DNA of 64,000 nt from Pohlia nutans. Lineage: Eukaryota > Streptophyta > Bryopsida > Bryales > Mniaceae. Shown here piece by piece: positions 1-10,531 of this stretch (its first letter is position 1; every line of letters starts with the position of its first letter). The translations under genes and the position numbers were made by a program. The notes below the pieces were generated by a model. It ran no database searches. It was not told the DNA's origin and saw nothing but the letters and a program-made list of their open reading frames with translations. Where the stretch lies: the NCBI GenBank assembly GCA_022496805.1, contig CM040086.1:188501-252500 (forward strand), read 5' to 3'.

Positions 1-2655
1 AAAATCCAAAAAACACTCCCTCAGTGAGCCGGCACCGGCTGGGTTAGCCTGTGCCACCTCGAACTTGAAAACATGTTGTGATCTCACACCAAGAATCCAG
101 AATTCAGAGCTTCAAAAAAACCAAAAAAATACTCCCTTAGTGAGGCCGGCACCGGCTCGGTTAGCCCATGCCACCTCAGAACTTGAAAACATGTTGTGAT
201 CTCACACCAAGAATCCAGAATTGAGAGCTTCAAAAAAATCAAAAAAACACTCCCTGAGTGAGGCCAGCACAGGCTGGGTTAGCCCATGCCACCTCGAACT
301 TGAAAACATGTAGTGATCTCACACCAAGAATCCAGAATTGAGAGCTTCAAAAAAATCAAAAAAATACTCCCTCAGTGAGCTGGCACCGGCTGATTTAGTC
401 CATGCTACCTCGAACTTGAAATAATGTTGTGATCTCACACCAAGAATCCAGAATTGAGAGCTTCAAAAAAATCAAAAAAACACTCCCTTAGTGAGGCCGA
501 CACCGGCAGGGTTAGCCGATGCCACCTCGAACTTGAAAACATGTTGTGATGTCACACAGAAATCCAGAATTGAGAGCTTCAAAAAAATCACAAAAACACT
601 GCCTTAGTGACGCTGGCACCGGCTAGGTTAGCTCATGCCACCTCAGAGCTGGAAAACATGTTGTGATTTCACACAAAAATCCAGAATTGAGAGCTTAAAA
701 AAAGTCAAAAAAACACTCCCTTAGTGAGGCCGGCACCGGCTGGGTTAGTTCATGCCACCTCGAACTTGAAAACATGTTGTGATCTCACACCAAGAATCCA
801 GAATTGAGAGCTTCAAAAAAATAAAATAAAAACTCCCTTAGTGAGGCCGGCACCGGCTCGGTTAGCCCATGCCACCTCAGAACTTGAAAACATGTTGTGA
901 TCTTACACCAAGAATCCAGAATTGAGAGCTTCGAAAAAATAAAAAAATCACTCCCTCAGTGAGCCGGCACCGGCTGGGTTAGCCCATGCCACCTCGAACT
1001 TGAAAACCTGTTGTGATCTCACACCAAGAATCTAGAATTGAGAGCTTCAAAAAAATCAAAAAAACACTCCCTTAGTGAGCTGGTACTGGCTGGGTTAGCC
1101 CATGCCACCTCAGAACTTGAAAACATGTTGTGATCTCACACCAAGAATCCAGAATTGAGAGCTTCGAAAAAATCAAAAAAACACTCCCTCACTGAGCCGG
1201 CACCGGCTGGGTTCGCCCATGCCACCTCCAACTTGAAAACATGTTGTGATCTCACACCAAGAATCCAGAATTCAGAGCTTCAAAAAAATCATAAAAACAC
1301 TCCCTTAGTGAGGCCGGCACCGGCTGGGTTAGCCCATGCCACCTCGAACTTGAAAACATGTTGTGATGTCACACAAAAATCTAGAATTGAGAGCTTCAAA
1401 AAAATAAAAAAAACACTGCCTTAGTGACGCTGGCTCCAGCTGGGTTAGCCCATGCCACCTCTGAGCTTGAAATCATGTTGTGATTTCACACCAAGAATCC
1501 AGAATTGAGAGCTTCAAAAAATTCAAAAAAACACTCCCTTAGTGAAGCCGGCACCGGCTGGGTTAGCCCATGCCACCTCGAACTTGAAAACATGTGGTGA
1601 TCTCACACCAAGAATCCAGAATTCAGAGCTTCAAAAAAATCAAAAAAATACTCCCTTAGTGAGGCCGGCACCGGCTCGGTTAGCCCATGCCACCTCAGAA
1701 CTTGAAAACATGTTGTGATCTCACACCAAGAATCCAGAATTGAGAGCTTCAAAAAAATCAAACAAATACTCCCTTAGTGAAGCCGGCACCGGCTGGGTTA
1801 GCCCATGCCACCTGAGAGCTTGAAAACATGTTGTGATCTCATACAAAAATCCAGAATTGAGAGCTTCAAAAAATTCAAAAAAACACTCCCTTAGTGAGGC
1901 CGGCACTGACTGGGTTAGCCCATGCCACCTCGAACTTGAAAACATGTTGTGATGTCACACAGAAATCCAGAATTCAGAGCTTCAAAAAAATAAAAAAAAA
2001 CACTCCGTTAGTGAGGCCGGCACCAGCTGGGTTAGCCCATGCCACCTCAGAACTTGAAAACATGTTGTGATCTCACACCAAGAATCCAGAATTGAGAGCT
2101 TCGAAAAAATAAAAAAAACACTCCCTCAGTGAGCCGGCACCGGCTGGGTTAGCCCATGCCACCTCGAACTTGAAAACCAGTTGTGATCTCACACCAAGAA
2201 TCTAGAATTGAGAGCTTCAAAAAAATCAAAAAAACACTCCCTTAGTGAGCTGGTACCGGCTGGGTTAGCCCATGCCACCTCGAACTTGAAAACATGTTGT
2301 GATCTCACACCAAGAATCCAGAACTGAGAGCTGCAAAAAAATCAAAAAAATACTTCCTGAGTGAGGCCGGCACCGGCTGGGTTAGCCCATGCCACCTCGA
2401 ACTTGAAAACATGTTGTGATCTCACACTTAGAATCTAGAATTGAGAGCTTCAAAAAAATCAAAAAAACACTCTCTTAGTGAGGCCGGCACCGGCTGGGTT
2501 AGCCCATGCCACCTCGAACTTGAAAACATGTTGTGATCTCACACCAAGAATCCAGAATTGAGAGCTTCGAAAAAATCCAAAAAACACTCCCTCATTGAGC
2601 CGGCACCGGCTGGGTTAGCCTATGCCACCTCAGAACTTGAAAACATGTTGTGATC

Positions 2656-4757
2656 TCACACCAAGAATCCAGAATTGAGAGCTTCAAAAAAATCAAACAA
2701 ATACTCCCTTAGTGAAGCCGGCACCGGCTGGGTTAGCCCATGCCACCTGAGAGCTTGAAAACATGTTGTGATCTCACACAAAAATCCAGAATTGAGAGCT
2801 TCAAAAAATTCAAAAAAACACTCCCTTAGTGAGGCCGGCACCGACTGGGTTAGCCCATGCCACCTCGAACTTGAAAACATGTTGTGATGTCACACAGAAA
2901 TCCAGAATTCAGAGCTTCAAAAAAATAAAAATAAACACTCCGTTAGTGAGGCCGGCACCGGCTGGGTTAGCCCATGCCACCTCAGAACTTGAAAACATGT
3001 TGTGATCTCACACCAAGAATCCAGAATTGAGAGCTTCGAAAAAATCAAAAAAACACTCCCTCACTGAGCCGGCACCGGCTGGGTTCGCCCATGCCACCTC
3101 CAACTTGAAAACATGTTGTGATCTCACACCAAGAATCCAGAATTCAGAGCTTCAAAAAAATCATAAAAACACTCCCTTAGTGACGGTGGCACCGGCTGGG
3201 TTAGCCCATGCCACCTCAGAGCTTGAAAACATGTTGTGATTTCACACAAAAATCCAGAATTGAGAGCTTCAAAAAGTTTAAAAAGACACTCCCTTAGTGA
3301 AGCCGGCACCGGCTGGGTTAGCCCATGCCACCTCAGAACTTGAAAACATGTTGTGATGTCACCAAGAATCCAGAATTGAGAGCTTCAAAAAAATCAAAAA
3401 AACACTCTCTTAGTGAGGCCGGCACCGGCTGGGTTAGCCCATGCCACCTCGAACTTGAAAACATGTTGTGATCTCACACCAAGAATCCAGAATTGAGAGC
3501 TTCGAAAAAATCCAAAAAACACTCCCTCAGTGAGCCGGCACCGGCTGGGTTAGCCTATGCCACCTCGAACTTGAAAACATGTTGTGATCTCACACCAAGA
3601 ATCCAGAATTCAGAGCTTCAAAAAAATCAAAAAAATACTCCCTTAGTGAGGCCGGCACCGGCTCGGTTAGCCCATGCCACCTCAGAACTTGAAAACATGT
3701 TGTGATCTCACACCAAGAATCCAGAATTGAGAGCTTCAAAAAAATCAAACAAATACTCCCTTAGTGAAGCCGGCACCGGCTGGGTTAGCCCATGCCACCT
3801 GAGAGCTTGAAAACATGTTGTGATCTCACACAAAAATCCAGAATTGAGAGCTTCAAAAAATTCAAAAAAACACTCCCTTAGTGAGGCCGGCACCGACTGG
3901 GTTAGCCCATGCCACCTCGAACTTGAAAACATGTTGTGATGTCACACAGAAATCCAGAATTCAGAGCTTCAAAAAAATAAAAATAAACACTCCGTTAGTG
4001 AGGCCGGCACCGGCTGGGTTAGCCCATGCCACCTCAGAACTTGAAAACATGTTGTGATCTCACACCAAGAATCCAGAATTGAGAGCTTCGAAAAAATCAA
4101 AAAAACACTCCCTCACTGAGCCGGCACCGGCTGGGTTCGCCCATGCCACCTCCAACTTGAAAACATGTTGTGATCTCACACCAAGAATCCAGAATTCAGA
4201 GCTTCAAAAAAATCATAAAAACACTCCCTTAGTGACGGTGGCACCGGCTGGGTTAGCCCATGCCACCTCAGAGCTTGAAAACATGTTGTGATTTCACACA
4301 AAAATCCAGAATTGAGAGCTTCAAAAAGTTTAAAAAGACACTCCCTTAGTGAAGCCGGCACCGGCTGGGTTAGCCCATGCCACCTCAGAACTTGAAAACA
4401 TGTTGTGATGTCACCAAGAATCCAGAATTGAGAGCTTCAAAAAAATCAAAAAAACACTCTCTTAGTGAGGCCGGCACCGGCTGGGTTAGCCCATGCCACC
4501 TCGAACTTGAAAACATGTTGTGATCTCACACCAAGAATCCAGAATTGAGAGCTTCGAAAAAATCAAAAAAACACTCCCTCACTGAGCCGGCACCGGCTGG
4601 GTTCGCCCATGCCACCTCCAACTTGAAAACATGTTGTGATCTCACACCAAGAATCCAGAATTCAGAGCTTCAAAAAAATCATAAAAACACTCCCTTAGTG
4701 ACGGTGGCACCGGCTGGGTTAGCCCATGCCACCTCAGAGCTTGAAAACATGTTGTGA
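2656..4757. repeat. Higher-order repeat in the 117-bp satellite (1052-bp unit, nine monomers)
   Basis: The block beginning near 2656 recurs at 3708, a shift of 1052 bp (nine monomers), with the same monomer variants in the same order. A four-monomer piece (near 4079) is repeated again at 4545 (shift 466 bp), and an older eight-monomer shift (935 bp) relates 1721 to 2656. This nested structure points to unequal exchange or segmental amplification. Confidence 0.85.
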
Positions 4758-5065
4758 TTTCACACAAAAATCCAGAATTGAGAGCTTCAAAAAGTTTAAA
4801 AAGACACTCCCTTAGTGAAGCCGGCACCGGCTGGGTTAGCCCATGCCACCTCAGAACTTGAAAACATGTTGTGATGTCACCAAGAATCCAGAATTGAGAG
4901 CTTCAAAAAAATCAAAAAAACACTCTCTTAGTGAGGCCGGCACCGGCTGGGTTAGCCCATGCCACCTCGAACTTGAAAACATGTTGTGATCTCACACCAA
5001 GAATCCAGAATTGAGAGCTTCGAAAAAATTAAAAAACACTCCCTCACTGAGCCGGCACCGGCAGG

Positions 5066-5070
5066 GTTCG
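5066..5070. repeat. Target-site duplication of the copia element, left copy
   Basis: GTTCG precedes the 5' LTR and recurs directly after the 3' LTR at 10527-10531. Removing the element restores a continuous 117-bp monomer (GGGTTCGCCCATGCC). Confidence 0.9.
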
Positions 5071-5328
5071 TATTGAGGTAATTGATGCAACGTAGTATTG
5101 CTAGAAGCCAAAGACGTACGGGTGCTAAATAATGGTGTGTGGGAGGAGGGGTTAGGCATGGGCTGATCTCTAGAGTGTCCTTGTGATGAGTTATCCCATA
5201 TGGTTTGTCCATGGTAACCTCCTAGTGTACACTACTTAAGGTGGAAGGCCTTTGAGTAAAGATTATCTCTTTCTACGCATTCCTTGTGTTTGTGTGTGTG
5301 CCTTGTGCAATCTTCTCTACCTTCAATA
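5071..5328 (+). repeat. 5' LTR of the copia element
   Basis: 258 bp, bounded by the inverted termini TATTGA and TCAATA. It matches 10269-10526 except at two transitions inside the sequence following GTTTGTCCATGGT. It should hold the promoter and the R/U5 region. I see no strong TATA box. Confidence 0.94.
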
Positions 5329-5342
5329 GGTTATGGGCCCAC
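5329..5342 (+). promoter_or_regulatory. Primer-binding site matching the initiator tRNA-Met anticodon arm
   Basis: GGTTATGGGCCCAC directly follows the 5' LTR. Its reverse complement is GTGGGCCCATAACC, which is the anticodon stem-loop of plant initiator tRNA-Met as I know it, not the 3' acceptor end. This implies priming by a half-tRNA cleaved in the anticodon loop, as classically described for Drosophila copia. The tRNA comparison is from memory; the PBS position is read directly. Confidence 0.8.
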
Positions 5343-6147
5343 TCATGTGTGTTTCATGAGTATTAGATTGCATTTGTGCAAGTATTTTGAGGTCGGTGCG
5401 CAACGGGCGGTTTTGGAGCATTGTTGGAGGTTTTGGAGCTTGTTGAAGCGTTGGTGTTTCTTGGAGGTGTGCATGGGCTGAAGTTACATGTTGGAGCACT
5501 CTCTTTGGTCAATTTCTTCCCTTGATCTCCTTCTTTTCTTTCTTCTATCTCTTCGTTGCGAGTGGAACTTCGTTTGGTTCAATTGTGAGCATTTGAGTAA
5601 ATGCAAGTGATTTGTGAGGTGTGAAGACTCTCGTGGAGGGTCTACCATCTGATCCTAGTGATTAGGCACTTGCTTTGAGGTGTTGCATGTGTTTCATGCT
5701 CTTGGGGTGCTCAAATTTTCATTTGGAGCTAGTTTGTGCACAAAGGTGCGGTTTTGAGCAATTTCAATGCGATTGGGGTTTTGAGGGACTTGTGTGAGTT
5801 CATGTGCATTGAGTGAGTGCTCTTGAAGGACACAAAGGTGTCATTGACGTGCATTGAGTGTTTGGGGACACTAAGGCGTCGTATTGAAGCATTTGGAGTT
5901 GTTTTGAGCTCCATTGAGTGATTTGAGGGGTTTTGGTGAGCCTCTTTGCATTTTTGGGTGAGGGTTCTCACATTTGAGTGTTGGGAGGCGTGTGTGGAGC
6001 ACAAAAGTGCTGATCTAGTGTTTGGGGTTGTTTTAAACCCATTGGGTGCACAAAGGTGCAATATCAAAGCAAAAAATCACAAAAACAAAGTTGTGTGTTT
6101 GAGTTTGAGGTTTCATTTGTGTGGGGAGGCATACGTAAGTGAGGATC
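5343..6147 (+). other. Untranslated leader of the copia element
   Basis: About 0.8 kb between the PBS and the Gag-Pol start. It is rich in TTTGGAG, TTGAGTG and CACAAAGGTGC phrases repeated loosely. Short frames here on both strands show no recognisable domain. It probably holds packaging and dimerisation signals, but I cannot point to one. Confidence 0.6.
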
Positions 6148-9100
6148 ATGGCATCTTTTGAGGGTGAGGGTCCCAAGGTCGTGGACAAGTTCGATGGGGT
6201 GAATTTCCACTTGTGGAAATTCAAAATGGAGATGGTGATGGCCGAGAAGGAGTTGTGGGAGATTGTCGAGGGTAGTGAGGAACCTCCTTTCTCTTCTACG
6301 GATCCTAGGATCATGCAAGCGTACACGAGGAGGGAGAAGAAGGCATTTGCCATTTTGGCACTCAACCTCGCGGATTCGCAACTTGCGCACATTCGTTCGT
6401 GCAAGACACCCGCGGAAGCATGGTCCAAGCTTTGCAACATTCACGAAGCGAAAACATTGGCCAACATTTTGTTTTTGAGGCGCAAGTTCTTCACCATCAA
6501 GATGGGCGAAGAAGATGACATGTTGGCGCACATCAACAAGGTCAAAGCTCTCGCGGATCAACTCAACGGTTGCGACGTGTCGGTTACGGATGGTGACATC
6601 GTGATGACACTTTTGGAGAGCCTTCCATCATCATACGAGTACCTCATCGTGGCAATGGAGTCAAGACCCATTACGGAGCTCACATTGGACTATGTGACCT
6701 CACGGTTGTTGCACGAGCTTTCGCGGCGAAAGGAGAACGAGTCTCGAGAAGATGGAGCGGCACTCGTGGCGAAGCAATTCAAGAATGGAGGCGGTGGGAG
6801 CTCAAGCGACAAGGTGTGCTTCTATTGTGGTAAGAAGGGCCACATTGCCAAATTTTGCTTCAAACGCAAGAGGGATGAGAAAGGGGAGAGTGCAAACAAC
6901 ACTAAAACTCGTGACGATGATGAGTACGCATTTACGGCTAGATATGAGGCAAGCATGAGCGATGGCATCGAGGGTGATGCAAGCATGAGTGATGGTATCG
7001 AGGGTGATGCAAGCATGAGTGATTGGATTGAGGTTGGTGATGAGTATGCAAACATGGCAAGCAATGTATTGTGCAATGGTAGTACGAGTGATTGGATTGT
7101 TGATTCGGGGGCTACAAGCCACATGTCACCACATAAAACTTGTTTTCATTCGTATGCTCTCATTAATCCAAGGAGAGTGATTTTGGGAGATGATACGGTG
7201 CTTGAGGCCGTTGGCAAGGGCCAAATTGTTGTAGACACCGAGGTGAGGGGTCGTGTGAAGACAATCACTATCCAAGATGTCCTCCACGTTCCCAAATTAA
7301 CGGCAAATTTACTATCGGTGAGGCAATTAGTGGCAAAGCACTTGAGGGTTGAGTTTAGTGATAAGGGGTGTTATGTGTTGTCACCGAGTCGAGATGAGGT
7401 GGCCATCATTGAAGAACACGAGGGCTTGTACCACATCAAGTTCTCCAAGGTGCATTCGAAGGAATCGGCGGCGTTGGCGCATTCAAACTTGAAGGACGAC
7501 AAGTTGGCGTTGTGGCATCGTCGACTTGGCCATTTGAACATCAAGAGTGTGAAGACACTGCGCGGCATGGTAAGCGGTATGGACCTTCATCAATTGAAAG
7601 TGGATGCTTCTACATTCACGTGTGAAGGTTGCATTGAAGGCAAGCAACAACGGTTGCCATTTGCGGGTGAAGGGGCGACACGGGCCACAAAAGTTTTGGA
7701 GATCGTGCATTCGGATGTGTGTGGCCCCATGAAGACCACATCGATGGGAGGTTGCAAGTACTTTGTGACCTTCATCGATGATTTTTCAAGGAAGATATGG
7801 CTCTACCCTATCAAAGCCAAGAGTGAGTGCTTTGAGAAGTTCAAGGAGTTCAAGACATTGGTGGAGAACCAATCCGAGTTGAAGATCAAGGTGTTTCGGT
7901 CGGACAATGGCGGCGAGTACATGTCCAAGAAATTTGACGAGCTTTTGAAGAATGAAGGCATCGCACGCCAAACTTCGGCCCCGTACACGCCTCAACAAAA
8001 TGGAGTTGCGGAGCGCGCAAATCGCACCATTGTAGAGATGGCGAGGAGCATGTTGCACGCTCAAAACTTGAAGTTGGACCTTTGGGCGGAAGCGGTGGTG
8101 AATGCGGTATACACACGCAATCGGTGTCCAACAAGCGCGGTTGAAGGCATGACGCCGGAGCAAGCGTGGAGTGGGAGGCAACCATGTGTTGCACACATGC
8201 GCATCTTCGGATGCATTGCATATGCGAAGGTTCCTGACGAACGGAGGACGAAACTCGAGGCTAAGGCCTTGAAATGTGTGTTTCTTGGGTATTGTGAAGG
8301 TACCAAGGCGTATAGACTCATGTCGGTGGACACGAGGAAGATCATTCGGTCACGTGATGTGACATTTTGTGAGGAGTCTACGATGGAGGCTTCTTTGGAG
8401 GTTGGTCCAAGTGGGAGTAGTGGAGACGTTTTGGTGGACACACCCTCCAAGTCTCCTAGTGTTGTTGATGTAGGTGATGATGACGGTGATGACGAAGCTG
8501 GCGACACGGAGGTTGTTGAAGCGCCATCGAGCTCAAAGGCCAAGAATGGCGCAAAGGGCACGCAAGAGGAGCAAGTTTCTTCAAGCGAGCGGCGGTACCC
8601 CGAGAGATCGCGCAAGCCACCTGGAGAATGGTGGAAGAACCACATCTTCCCTCAAGTGGAGGACGAGCATGCGAATGTGGCATTATCGGATGGTCCATTG
8701 ACCATTCGAGAAGCCATGCAAGGTGAGGATGCGGTCAAGTGGGAGCGCGCCATGCAAGAGGAGTACGACTCTCTAATTGCTAACGGTACGTGGCAATTAA
8801 CTCCCATTCCAAAGGATCGCAACCCCATTGGTTGCAAATGGGTGTTTCGGACAAAGAGGGATGTTTCGGGTATTGTTGTGCGTCACAAGGCAAGATTAGT
8901 AGCCAAGGGGTTCGCGCAAGTGCATGGGGTGGACTTTCACGAGACATTTGCTCCCGTGGCCAAGTTCACCACCATTCGATGCATTCTTGCCATTGGAGCG
9001 GCCTTGGACTTGGAGATGCATCAAATGGATGTGAAGACCGCATTTTTGAATGGCGATTTGGAGGAGGACATCTACATGGTGCAACCTGAGGGGTTTGTGC

Positions 9101-10293
9101 AACAAGGTAATGAGCACCTTGTTTGTAAGTTGCAAAAATCATTGTATGGGTTGAAACAATCTCCAAGAGCGTGGTACCAAAAGATTGACACGTTCTTGGT
9201 TGCACACGGGTTTACTAGGAGCATTGCGGATCATAGTCTCTACTTCATGCAAGACGGGCAACATGTGGTGATTGTGATCATATATGTTGATGATTTGATC
9301 ATTCTTGCAAGCCTCATGAGTTTAATGGATGCATTAAAAGGCATGCTTGAGAGAGAGTACGAGATGAGTGATCTTGGAGAATTGCACTTTTGTCTTGGTG
9401 TTGAGTTTGTGCGAGACAGGGCTACACGCACTATCACCATGAGTCAAGGCAAGTATGTGATGGACGTGCTCAAGAGATTCGGGATGGAGGATTGTAAGCC
9501 CGTGGCAACACCATTGGATGCAAACTCCAAGCTCGTCAAGCTTTCGGAGGAGGAGTATGCGATGGAGGCTAAATCGATGGCGGAGGTGCCATACAAGCAA
9601 GCGGTGGGGTCCTTGATGTATGCGATGATTGCGACACGGCCCGACCTTGCGTATCCAATTAGCGTGGTGAGTCAACACATGGCGAGACCGGGCTCGATGC
9701 ATTGGATGACGGTCAAGAGGATCATGCGTTATTTGAGGGGCACAAGCGATGTGAAGTTGTGTCTTGGAGGCAAAGACATTGTGTTGAGCGGCTATTGTGA
9801 CGCGGACTACGCGGGAGACACGAGCGATCGAAGATCGACAACGGGCTACATGTTCAAGGTCGGATCGGGAGCGGTGTCGTGGAATAGCAAGCGGCAACAA
9901 ACCACGGCGACATCAACGGTGGAGGCCGAGTACATGGCTACGAGCCATGCCACGAAGGAGGCCATTTGGTTGAGGCAACTAATGGTGGATGTGGGTTGCA
10001 CACAAGGTGAGGCTACAACGATTATGTGTGACAACCAAGGGTGCATTTCACTTGCAAAGAACCCTACACATCATTCACGCACGAAGCACATTGATGTGCA
10101 ATACCACTTCATTCGGGAGAAGTTGGAATTGGGAGTTATACATTTGGAGTATTGCCCAACGGAGCACATGGTGGCGGATGTGCTCACAAAGGGTCTTTGT
10201 AGAGACCGACACCAACGATTAGTAATAGCATTTGGACTTAGAGGCTTTGGCTCTACGCAAAGTGGGAGTATTGAGGTAATTGATGCAACGTAG
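6148..10293 (+). CDS. Copia Gag-Pol polyprotein (1381 aa)
   Basis: Encodes the capsid protein and enzymes that copy the element RNA to DNA and integrate it. The start is ATG 6148; the frame is open from a GTG at 6139 but that lacks support. Domains in order: UBN2/DUF4219-type Gag (about 10-200); CCHC zinc knuckle C-x2-C-x4-H-x4-C from C224; a 10-residue repeat ASMSDGIEGD three times (268-297); aspartic protease DSGA with D319; integrase zinc-binding HHCC from H457; integrase D523, D586, E622 (DD35E spacing); reverse transcriptase with D961 and YVDD at 1046; RNase H with D1218. Length and order are normal for the family. There is no internal stop or frameshift. The stop TAG lies 25 bp inside the 3' LTR, so the LTR supplies the last eight codons. 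Confidence 0.96.
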   Translation: MASFEGEGPKVVDKFDGVNFHLWKFKMEMVMAEKELWEIVEGSEEPPFSSTDPRIMQAYTRREKKAFAILALNLADSQLAHIRSCKTPAEAWSKLCNIHEAKTLANILFLRRKFFTIKMGEEDDMLAHINKVKALADQLNGCDVSVTDGDIVMTLLESLPSSYEYLIVAMESRPITELTLDYVTSRLLHELSRRKENESREDGAALVAKQFKNGGGGSSSDKVCFYCGKKGHIAKFCFKRKRDEKGESANNTKTRDDDEYAFTARYEASMSDGIEGDASMSDGIEGDASMSDWIEVGDEYANMASNVLCNGSTSDWIVDSGATSHMSPHKTCFHSYALINPRRVILGDDTVLEAVGKGQIVVDTEVRGRVKTITIQDVLHVPKLTANLLSVRQLVAKHLRVEFSDKGCYVLSPSRDEVAIIEEHEGLYHIKFSKVHSKESAALAHSNLKDDKLALWHRRLGHLNIKSVKTLRGMVSGMDLHQLKVDASTFTCEGCIEGKQQRLPFAGEGATRATKVLEIVHSDVCGPMKTTSMGGCKYFVTFIDDFSRKIWLYPIKAKSECFEKFKEFKTLVENQSELKIKVFRSDNGGEYMSKKFDELLKNEGIARQTSAPYTPQQNGVAERANRTIVEMARSMLHAQNLKLDLWAEAVVNAVYTRNRCPTSAVEGMTPEQAWSGRQPCVAHMRIFGCIAYAKVPDERRTKLEAKALKCVFLGYCEGTKAYRLMSVDTRKIIRSRDVTFCEESTMEASLEVGPSGSSGDVLVDTPSKSPSVVDVGDDDGDDEAGDTEVVEAPSSSKAKNGAKGTQEEQVSSSERRYPERSRKPPGEWWKNHIFPQVEDEHANVALSDGPLTIREAMQGEDAVKWERAMQEEYDSLIANGTWQLTPIPKDRNPIGCKWVFRTKRDVSGIVVRHKARLVAKGFAQVHGVDFHETFAPVAKFTTIRCILAIGAALDLEMHQMDVKTAFLNGDLEEDIYMVQPEGFVQQGNEHLVCKLQKSLYGLKQSPRAWYQKIDTFLVAHGFTRSIADHSLYFMQDGQHVVIVIIYVDDLIILASLMSLMDALKGMLEREYEMSDLGELHFCLGVEFVRDRATRTITMSQGKYVMDVLKRFGMEDCKPVATPLDANSKLVKLSEEEYAMEAKSMAEVPYKQAVGSLMYAMIATRPDLAYPISVVSQHMARPGSMHWMTVKRIMRYLRGTSDVKLCLGGKDIVLSGYCDADYAGDTSDRRSTTGYMFKVGSGAVSWNSKRQQTTATSTVEAEYMATSHATKEAIWLRQLMVDVGCTQGEATTIMCDNQGCISLAKNPTHHSRTKHIDVQYHFIREKLELGVIHLEYCPTEHMVADVLTKGLCRDRHQRLVIAFGLRGFGSTQSGSIEVIDAT
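10259..10268 (+). promoter_or_regulatory. Polypurine tract
   Basis: AAAGTGGGAG lies immediately before the 3' LTR, the usual plus-strand priming site and close to the AAGTGGGAG common in plant copia elements. It also codes for part of the Gag-Pol C-terminus. Confidence 0.85.
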
Positions 10294-10526
10294 TATTGCT
10301 AGAAGCCAAAGACGTACGGGTGCTAAATAATGGTGTGTGGGAGGAGGGGTTAGGCATGGGCTGATCTCTAGAGTGTCCTTGTGATGAGTTATCCCATATG
10401 GTTTGTCCATGGTGACCTTCTAGTGTACACTACTTAAGGTGGAAGGCCTTTGAGTAAAGATTATCTCTTTCTACGCATTCCTTGTGTTTGTGTGTGTGCC
10501 TTGTGCAATCTTCTCTACCTTCAATA
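10269..10526 (+). repeat. 3' LTR of the copia element
   Basis: 258 bp, same boundaries as the 5' LTR and two transitions from it. It contains the Gag-Pol stop codon at 10291-10293. Confidence 0.94.
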
Positions 10527-10531
10527 GTTCG
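10527..10531. repeat. Target-site duplication of the copia element, right copy
   Basis: GTTCG, identical to 5066-5070. The satellite monomer continues from here. Confidence 0.9.

Larger units (their letters stand above)
1..5070. repeat. 117-bp satellite array, left block (about 43 monomers)
   Basis: Head-to-tail monomers of 117-118 bp. Successive GAGCTTC landmarks fall at 107, 225 and 342. Each monomer has an A-rich tract, the GC-rich near-palindrome GCCGGCACCGGC, a GGTTAGCCCATGCCACCT block and a TTGTGATCTCACAC block. Monomers differ by point changes and 1-3 bp indels in the A tract. Short open frames on both strands (about 60-90 codons) recur at monomer spacing and are by-products of the repeat. 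The array enters from beyond the left edge and is cut at 5070 by a copia element; it resumes at 10532. Confidence 0.95.
5071..10526 (+). mobile_element. Full-length Ty1/copia LTR retrotransposon
   Basis: A complete 5456-bp element: two 258-bp LTRs, primer-binding site, about 0.8-kb leader, one uninterrupted Gag-Pol frame, polypurine tract and a 5-bp TSD. Integrase precedes reverse transcriptase, which defines Ty1/copia rather than Ty3. The LTRs begin TATTGA and end TCAATA. They differ by two transitions out of 258, so the insertion is recent compared with the decayed genes in this window. It is nested in the 117-bp satellite and looks autonomous. Confidence 0.96.

Noticed and set aside
1155..4827. 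Open frames of 60-90 codons on both strands of the 117-bp satellite
   Set aside because: Repeat-derived, recurring with the monomer and carrying no protein domain.
6064..10046. Minus-strand and alternate-frame ORFs across the copia element
   Set aside because: Shadows of the Gag-Pol frame; no domain and no start context.
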